Assembly: GCA_031976395.1 (NCBI GenBank)
Contig: DALYLJ010000008.1
Location: 1 to 37,593 of the forward strand
Direction of reading: 5' to 3'
Length of the DNA stretch: 37,593 nt
Origin: UBA11164 sp002420085
GTDB lineage: Bacteria; Pseudomonadota; Gammaproteobacteria; Xanthomonadales; Xanthomonadaceae
Under the pieces are notes generated by a model, which saw only the letters and a list, made by a program, of their open reading frames with translations, did not search any database and was not told where the DNA came from. Each line of letters starts with the position of its first letter. Positions within the stretch are counted from its first letter, which is position 1. A program made the translations under genes and the position numbers. Positions 32,242 through 37,593 of the stretch are shown in pieces.

Positions 32242-33627
32242 ATGCGCATCACCAGCTACGGCGCCGCTGGCGAAGTCACCGGTTCATGTCATCTGGTCGA
32301 GATCGACGGCTATCGACTGTTGCTCGATTGCGGCATGATCCAGGGCAGCAACGAACAGGAACGGCGCAACCGCGAGCCGTTCCCGTTCGATCCGGACAGC
32401 ATCGACATGGTCGTGCTCAGTCATGCCCACATCGACCATTCCGGGCGATTACCCTTGCTGGTCAAGCGCGGTTATCGCGGCCGGATCTGGACCACCCGTG
32501 CGACTGCCGATCTGCTCGACATCATGCTGCACGACTCGGCATCGCTGGCCGCCGCCGATGCCGAGTACGAGAACCGTCACCGCCGACGTGATCAGGGCCA
32601 GGTGCTGCCCCTGTACAGTCGGCACGATGTCGATGACACCTTGCGCCGACTGGAGCGGGTCGGCTATGGCCAGCGGGTTCGTCTGCCCGGCGAGTTGGAA
32701 CTGTATTTTCATGATGCTGGCCACATCCTCGGGTCGGCCATCGTCGAACTGCGCCACACGACCGCTCAGGGGCGCCGCACCCTGGTGTTCTCGGGCGACC
32801 TCGGCCTGCGCGGCAAGCCGATCCTGCGCGATCCGAGCTATCTGACGGAAGCCGACCGGGTTCTGCTGGAGTCCACCTACGGCGACCGCGCGCATCGTCG
32901 TAGTGACGACACCATCGAAGAACTGGGCGAGATCTTCCAGGCCGCAGCACGCGATGGCGGCAATGTCCTGATTCCAGCCTTCGCGGTCGGTCGCAGTCAG
33001 GAATTGCTGTACTGGTTCGCACGCCACTGGGACCATTGGCAACTCGATCGCTGGCGGATCTTCCTCGACAGTCCGATGGCGATCCGGGTGCTGGATGTCT
33101 ACGATCGCCACACCGACTTGTTCGATGCCCAGGCGCTGAAGACCTGGAACGGCCGTCGCCACCCATTCCGTCTGCCGAATCTGAAGCTGACCGCCGAGGT
33201 GGCCGAATCCCAGCAGATCAATACCATCCGCAGCGGAGCGATCATCATCGCCGGCTCAGGCATGTGCAATGGCGGACGTATCCGCCACCATCTCCGGCAG
33301 AACCTCGGGCGCAGCGCGAACCATGTAGTGATCGTCGGCTATCAGGCGAACGGTACGCTCGGACGCCGCCTGGTCGATGGAGCCCGGCGGGTGCGCATCT
33401 TGGGAGAGGACATCCAGGTCAATGCCCACATCCACACGGTCGGCGGACTGTCGGCACATGCCGATCAGCCGATGCTGCTCGACTGGTATGGCCACTTCCA
33501 GGGTCGCCCGCCGGTCCGCCTGGTCCATGGTGAGGATCGTGCTCGCGAAGCACTCGCGCAGGCATTGCGCGAGCGCTTCGGGGCTGAGGTCGAACTGGCC
33601 GAGCCGGGGGTGACGGTCGAGGTCTGA
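32242..33627 (+). CDS. Beta-CASP metallo-beta-lactamase RNA-processing nuclease
   Basis: This 461-residue cytoplasmic enzyme belongs to the metallo-beta-lactamase beta-CASP group with an RNA-specificity (RMMBL) domain, like archaeal and bacterial CPSF73-type nucleases. The zinc motif HAHIDH is at residues 61-66. Later ligands lie in FHDAGHILGSA and FSGDLG, the beta-CASP part includes LLESTYGDR, IPAFAVGRSQELLY and the SGMCNGGRIRHHL segment, and the C-terminal GLSAHADQ and RLVHGEDRAREALAQAL finish the family pattern. The ATG at 32242 has GGAG eight bases before it. Its RNA or DNA targets are unknown. A hairpin overlaps its stop. Confidence 0.92.
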   Translation: MRITSYGAAGEVTGSCHLVEIDGYRLLLDCGMIQGSNEQERRNREPFPFDPDSIDMVVLSHAHIDHSGRLPLLVKRGYRGRIWTTRATADLLDIMLHDSASLAAADAEYENRHRRRDQGQVLPLYSRHDVDDTLRRLERVGYGQRVRLPGELELYFHDAGHILGSAIVELRHTTAQGRRTLVFSGDLGLRGKPILRDPSYLTEADRVLLESTYGDRAHRRSDDTIEELGEIFQAAARDGGNVLIPAFAVGRSQELLYWFARHWDHWQLDRWRIFLDSPMAIRVLDVYDRHTDLFDAQALKTWNGRRHPFRLPNLKLTAEVAESQQINTIRSGAIIIAGSGMCNGGRIRHHLRQNLGRSANHVVIVGYQANGTLGRRLVDGARRVRILGEDIQVNAHIHTVGGLSAHADQPMLLDWYGHFQGRPPVRLVHGEDRAREALAQALRERFGAEVELAEPGVTVEV

Positions 33628-33639
33628 CCGGCCACCCCC
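33606..33639. terminator. Strong bidirectional terminator hairpin
   Basis: GGGGGTG (33606-33612) pairs with CACCCCC (33633-33639). Inside, CGGTC (33614-33618) pairs with GACCG (33626-33630) around a 7-nt loop. The structure overlaps the nuclease stop codon and fills the 19-bp gap between two convergent genes, so it probably terminates both. No T-tract follows. Confidence 0.6.
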
Positions 33640-33646
33640 GAGTGGA

Positions 33647-35755
33647 TCACCAGATCACGATCTGTCGATCGCCCTCGCGAACCATCGCCTGTCCGGCCTC
33701 GCAGCCGAAGGCATCGGCGAATGCGGTCATGTTGGACGGTGCGCCGATCGCCCGGAACCGAGCCGGTGCATGCGAGTCGGTGGTCAGGCGGACCTTCAGT
33801 TCCTGCTCGGTGAAATTGCGCCGCCAGATCGTCGCCCAGTTCATGAAGAACCGTTGGCTCTGGCTGTAGCCGTCGATCATCGGATCGACGAAATCGGCGC
33901 CCTGGGCCTGCTTGAGGGCATCGTAGGCGACCGTCAGCCCGCCGAGGTCGGCGATGTTCTCGCCGAGGGTGAGCGTGCCGTTGACGTGCAGGTCGGGCAG
34001 GGCCTCGTACTCGCCGAACTGGGCGACCAGGGCTTCGGTACGGCGCTCGAAACTGCTGCGGTCGTCATCGGTCCACCAGTTGCTGAAGGTGCCATCGGCG
34101 GCGAACTTGCTGCCCTGATCGTCGTAACCGTGGATCATTTCATGGCCGATCACGGCCACGATGCCGCCGTAGTTCAGGGCGTCGTCGGCATTCGGATCGA
34201 AGAACGGCGGTTGCAGGATGCCGGCCGGGAAGACGATCTCGTTGCGCTGCGGGTTGTAGTAGGCGTTGACCGTCTGCGGGGTCATGAACCATTCGTCGCG
34301 ATCGACCGGCTTGCCGATCTTGGACAGCATGAAGCGGTAATTGAAGCCGCGCGCCGCCATGACATTGCCGGCATAGCTGTCGCGCGACACGATCAGGCCA
34401 TCCCACGCGCGCCACTTGTCCGGGTAGCCGATCTTGGGCGTGAAGGTGGCCCACTTTTCCAGCGCCTTGGCCTTGGTTTCATCGCTCATCCATGCCAAGC
34501 CTTCCAGGCGGGTCTTGAGCGCCTGGGCGAGGGTGTCCACCAGGGTCTGCATCTTGGCTTTCGACGCAGGCGGGAAGGCGACCTCGACGTAGACCTGGCC
34601 GAGTGCTTCACCGATGCTCTGGTTGACCGCATTGAGCACCCGCTTCCAGCGCTCCTGCTGGGTCTGCTGGCCGCGCAGGGTGGTGCCGTAAAACGCGAAG
34701 TTCTGGGCGTCGAACGCCTCCGACAGGTACGGCGCCATGGTGTCGATGGTGTGGAAGCGCAGATAAGCGCGCCAGGTTTCGACCGGGGTATCGGCGAGCA
34801 TGGCGTCCATTTCCTTGAAGAAATCGGTCATTGCCAGCGAGAACATCTCAGGCCGGGCGACCCCGATGCTGTCGAAGAAGGCGGTCCAGGAGAAGTTCGG
34901 GGTCAGGGCGTCAGCCTGGGCCAGATCGACCGGGTTGTAGCGCTTGGCCGGGTCACGCAGTTCGACCCGCGCCAGCGAGGCGCGTGCCAGGCGGGTCTCG
35001 AAATCCATCACCTGCTGCGCCTGCTGGCGGGCACTGTCGGGGTCGGTCCCGGCTAATTCGAGCGTGCGTGCGATGTGCTCGACGTAGGCGGTGCGGATTC
35101 GCACGTAGTCTTCGCGATCCTCGGTGTAGTACGCCTTCTCCGGCAGCCCGAGGCCGCCCTGTGAAGCATAGGCGATGACCTGGTTGGAGTCCTTGAAGTC
35201 GGCATTGCCGAAGAAGCCGAACAGGAAGCCCTGGCCATCGGCATAGCTCTCACGCAGGAAGGCGGCGACAGACGCACCGGTGTCGAGCGCGTCGATCGCA
35301 TCGAGTTGCGCCTTGATCGGGCTCAGACCCGCCGCTTCCACCGCCGCCGTGTCGAGGCCGGTGGCATAGAAATCGCCGACCAGGCGAGCGATCGCCGAGC
35401 TTTCCGTGCCGGCTGCTGCGGCCGCTTCGGCGATCGCCTTCTGCACTTCCAGCGAGCGTTCGGCCAGCAACTCGAAACTGCCCCACGTGGTGCGGTCGGA
35501 CGGCACCGGGTTGGCGCTCAGCCAGCGGCTGTTGACGAAGCCGTTGAGGTCGGTGCAGGCATCGATCGTCGGGTCGACATCACTGGCGGTGAACTGGATG
35601 ATCGGGGTCTTGAGTTCGCCCAGCGCGATCGAGAAGGCCGGCTGTGCGGTGGCGGCAGTCGGCTCGGTCGAGGGCTGGCTCGCTTCCGGAGCACAGGCAG
35701 CGAGAACGAGGGTGCTGGCGATGGCCAGGGCGAGCGGACGAGGTGCGAAATTCAT
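33647..35755 (-). CDS. M13-family zinc metallopeptidase lipoprotein
   Basis: This 702-residue neprilysin-like endopeptidase degrades oligopeptides, most likely in the periplasm. The N-terminus is a lipoprotein signal (MNFAPRPLALAIASTLVLAA with Cys21 following), so it should be membrane-anchored. The M13 zinc motif HEMIH is at 538-542 and the second motif GENIADLGG follows near 598 with Glu599 as the third zinc ligand and Asp603 as support. NAYYNPQRNEIVFPAGILQPPFF upstream and the C-terminal SHAPARFRAIGAPSNMTAFADAFGC are family signatures. The ATG at 35755 is chosen because the signal peptide begins there. Length is normal for M13 enzymes. It is monocistronic as far as the window shows. Confidence 0.94.
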   Translation of the reverse strand: MNFAPRPLALAIASTLVLAACAPEASQPSTEPTAATAQPAFSIALGELKTPIIQFTASDVDPTIDACTDLNGFVNSRWLSANPVPSDRTTWGSFELLAERSLEVQKAIAEAAAAAGTESSAIARLVGDFYATGLDTAAVEAAGLSPIKAQLDAIDALDTGASVAAFLRESYADGQGFLFGFFGNADFKDSNQVIAYASQGGLGLPEKAYYTEDREDYVRIRTAYVEHIARTLELAGTDPDSARQQAQQVMDFETRLARASLARVELRDPAKRYNPVDLAQADALTPNFSWTAFFDSIGVARPEMFSLAMTDFFKEMDAMLADTPVETWRAYLRFHTIDTMAPYLSEAFDAQNFAFYGTTLRGQQTQQERWKRVLNAVNQSIGEALGQVYVEVAFPPASKAKMQTLVDTLAQALKTRLEGLAWMSDETKAKALEKWATFTPKIGYPDKWRAWDGLIVSRDSYAGNVMAARGFNYRFMLSKIGKPVDRDEWFMTPQTVNAYYNPQRNEIVFPAGILQPPFFDPNADDALNYGGIVAVIGHEMIHGYDDQGSKFAADGTFSNWWTDDDRSSFERRTEALVAQFGEYEALPDLHVNGTLTLGENIADLGGLTVAYDALKQAQGADFVDPMIDGYSQSQRFFMNWATIWRRNFTEQELKVRLTTDSHAPARFRAIGAPSNMTAFADAFGCEAGQAMVREGDRQIVIW

Positions 35756-36197
35756 GATCAGTGGACTCGGATCGGGCCGGGTTGCGGCGCGGAAGGCACC
35801 GTGTCGGCAGATGGGCGGCGGGTTGGCTGACGGGATGCGGTCGGGCAGTCGGCAACGATGCCGCGTCCGCGCGCGCAGCGGCACTTTAGAGCCCGACGGG
35901 TCCGGGCGACCGTGTCGAAGGTCATGGCTCTCGGGTCGGCAGGTCGGCTGCCAGGCGGAACCGATGGCATCGACAGCAAGGCCGTGGGTGTGGCGGGGGC
36001 CGGGATGTCGAAAATGTGTGATGAAGTCCGCGAATTCACATCGCGAATAGCAAAAAAGTGAGACCTCTCACCGGCTTGCGTGAAATTTTGCTGGTGAAAT
36101 CACGTCCCGTTCACATCTGTCCCGACTTACCCGAGGGCCGATGTGGCGAAACCGCCCCCAGCTTCAGACCGAACCCGCAGATCAGGGAGGATTGACG
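35756..36197. other. Divergent control region with AT-rich palindromes
   Basis: No gene is visible in these 442 bases between the M13 peptidase and the HAMP-GAF sensor. About 36005-36120 is clearly AT-richer than the window, with an A6 run (36052-36057). It contains GTGAGA-CC-TCTCAC (36058-36071) and GTGA-AA-TCAC (about 36094-36103), and TGTGA (36017-36021) with TCACA (36036-36040) at 14-base spacing. These look like binding sites for a dimeric regulator. The CRP spacing of six bases is not met. Confidence 0.5.
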
Positions 36198-37557
36198 ATG
36201 ATTCCGGTTGCCAATGCGTTGCAGTGGAAGGCCCTTGCCGGGCTGGCAGTTCTGGCCGTGGTTACGGTCGGCAGCCACCTTCTCAACCACAGTCTCTATC
36301 GGGCCAGCGTCCACAGCCAGTCGGTGTTGAGCGAACTGCGCAGACTGGAGACGGTCGGCGAGTCCTTGCTCGCCCGCAGCAGCCATTACGTGGACAACGC
36401 CGCCCGCGACTATGAGACCTATGCCCGCGACGTGGCCTTGTTCAAGCGCGAACTGGTGGTCGATATCGAGCGTTTCGATGGTTCGCTGAAGCAACTGGTC
36501 GAGGTCGTTACCGGTGCTGGCGATGCGCCCGAGCGCGTCCAGTCGGTGGTGGCACTGGGATCGGCGTGGCGCGACTACCGCGCCGGCTTTGCCGAGCGAC
36601 TCGGACCGGACCCGGATGAGCCGAGGCTGGAGTGGGGGGCGCGCTTCATCGCCCGCGCCCAGCCGGGGATCAATGCCAGCCTGCACGCCCTGGTCGAGGA
36701 TTTTCGTGGCGACAGCGAAGCCGATGCCCGCAACGCCAGCATCGGCGGGGTCGCCGCCGCCCTGGTCTCGCTGGCAATCGCCCTGGCCGCCCTGGCCTGG
36801 TTCTACCATGGAGTTTCCCGTCGGATCGTGCTGACCGTAGAAGGCTGTCGGCGGGTCGCCTCCGGCGATTTCCGCCTGATCGCCGCGCCCAACGCGGTCG
36901 TGGCGGACNNNNNNNNNNATGCCGGTCGGCACCCGCGATGAACTGGGGCAACTCGCGGAAGCCTTCAACAGCCTGTCGTCGCGGGCGCGCATGGTGCTGT
37001 CCCTGCTCGATCACTTGCAGCGTCGGTCCGATTACGCCGAGAGCTTCAAGGTGCTGGGCAGCGAGTCGGCCGATTACATTCCGGCCGATTGGTTGGCACT
37101 GATCGAGGTTTCAGATTCGGAAATCGATGGCTACGTGCGCTTTGCGCGCGGTCACGACGATACCCCGATCCTGCTCGGTCAGCGGATCAGTCTGCTCGGC
37201 ATGTTCGATTCGCCGCGCGTGTCCAGTGCCAGTGCTGCCACGATCGCCGATCTGCGTGCCCACGTCGTCGAGCATGGCGAATCCCGGCTGGCCCGCGAGT
37301 TGGTGCGTGCGGGTTACCGGTCGGCCTTGCTGGTGCCGCTCAATGCCGGTCAGGGCTGGCGTGCTCTGCTGATCTTCGCCAGCGACAGCCCGGATGCCTA
37401 CAGCGGCGATCAGGTCCGACTGATGGCCAGCATGGCGCCGACTCTGGCGGCCGGGCTGGCCCGTAATGCAGGCCATGCGGTGGCCGGTCCGTTCAGCGCG
37501 GCGGTCGACGCAGTCGTGCCGGCCTCGCTGCCCGCCGAGCAGTCGGCACCGGTCTGA
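36198..37557 (+). CDS. HAMP-GAF membrane sensor, split by an assembly gap
   Basis: This gene encodes a two-helix membrane sensor. An N-terminal helix (LAGLAVLAVVTVGSHLL) precedes a periplasmic four-helix-bundle-like region (about residues 30-190), then a second helix (AALVSLAIALAALAWFYHG) and a HAMP domain that is cut at 36909-36918 by ten Ns. After the gap, RDELGQLAEAFNSL completes the HAMP and a GAF-like domain follows (PADWLALIEVS... to ...ALLVPLNAGQGWRALLIFAS). There is no kinase, methyl-accepting or GGDEF domain before the stop at 37557, which is unusual. The codon phase before and after the gap agrees if the missing length is a multiple of three. GGGAGG upstream of ATG 36198 supports the start. 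Confidence 0.75.
36909..36918. other. Assembly gap of ten Ns
   Basis: Ten Ns inside the HAMP-domain coding sequence are probably a scaffold placeholder. The true length is likely small and a multiple of three, because both flanks encode parts of the same domain. Confidence 0.9.
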
Positions 37558-37593
37558 GCCCCGGCACTGACCGGCAATCGCGGCGGCATGCCT

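Noticed and set aside
36017..36040. CRP binding site
   Set aside because: TGTGA and TCACA are separated by 14 bases rather than six, so the standard dimer site is not formed.

Overview
This is a high-GC, densely coded chromosomal window from a gammaproteobacterium, most likely related to the Lysobacterales/Xanthomonadales. Pointers are the roughly 1640-residue NAD-dependent glutamate dehydrogenase, the tail-anchored FHA protein, the PHA-system protein, the FFLEDLYG protein and the long-form SerA. The lineage is inferred from remembered gene families, not from a database search. A run of ten Ns at 36909-36918 shows that the assembly is a scaffolded draft. I see no rRNA, tRNA, CRISPR, transposase or phage genes.

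Layout. (1) 1-1232: a Xre/MbcA-ParS antitoxin and RES-domain toxin with a good promoter and repeated operator-like sites. (2) 1442-2605: an acyl-CoA dehydrogenase. (3) 6779 down to 2651, minus strand: a tight five-gene operon, rquA-frdA-frdB-frdC-frdD. It places the rhodoquinone-forming enzyme directly in front of a complete quinol:fumarate reductase. A perfect FNR/Anr-type box lies upstream at 6864-6877. Together these look like a self-contained anaerobic fumarate-respiration module in which RquA makes the low-potential quinone that FrdABCD uses. (4) 7002-11930: the large NAD-glutamate dehydrogenase, divergent from rquA and sharing its control region. (5) 12088-13847: NAD kinase translationally coupled to a 5'-nucleotidase. 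(6) 14174-16164: an FFLEDLYG protein of unknown function, a PHA-system protein and a membrane-anchored FHA protein.

(7) 16315-27592 is the most unusual region. It is a long co-directional run with many overlapping or nearly touching genes: a TonB-dependent receptor, a VTT/DedA-like membrane protein, a 54-codon small ORF, a VioB-type ferritin-like protein, a PQQ-type beta-propeller, an MntP-like exporter, a sorbosone-dehydrogenase-like propeller with a haem-less cytochrome-like tail, a lipocalin-like protein, a protein resembling the N-terminal half of VioB/RebD, and a second VioB-type ferritin-like protein. No violacein or rebeccamycin partners (amino-acid oxidase, VioC/D/E-like) are in the window. 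I read this as an uncharacterised oxidative biosynthetic or metal-linked system built on a split, duplicated VioB-like architecture.

(8) 29295 down to 27642, minus strand: msrP-msrQ, periplasmic methionine sulfoxide repair. (9) 29901-32113: serA coupled by a one-base overlap to a histidine-phosphatase gene that could supply phosphoserine phosphatase activity. (10) 32242-33627: a beta-CASP metallo-beta-lactamase nuclease, convergent with an M13 metallopeptidase lipoprotein (35755 down to 33647). (11) 36198-37557: a HAMP-GAF membrane sensor interrupted by the assembly gap. A degenerate dispersed repeat of about 150 bp occurs twice, at 13968-14115 and 29473-29618.
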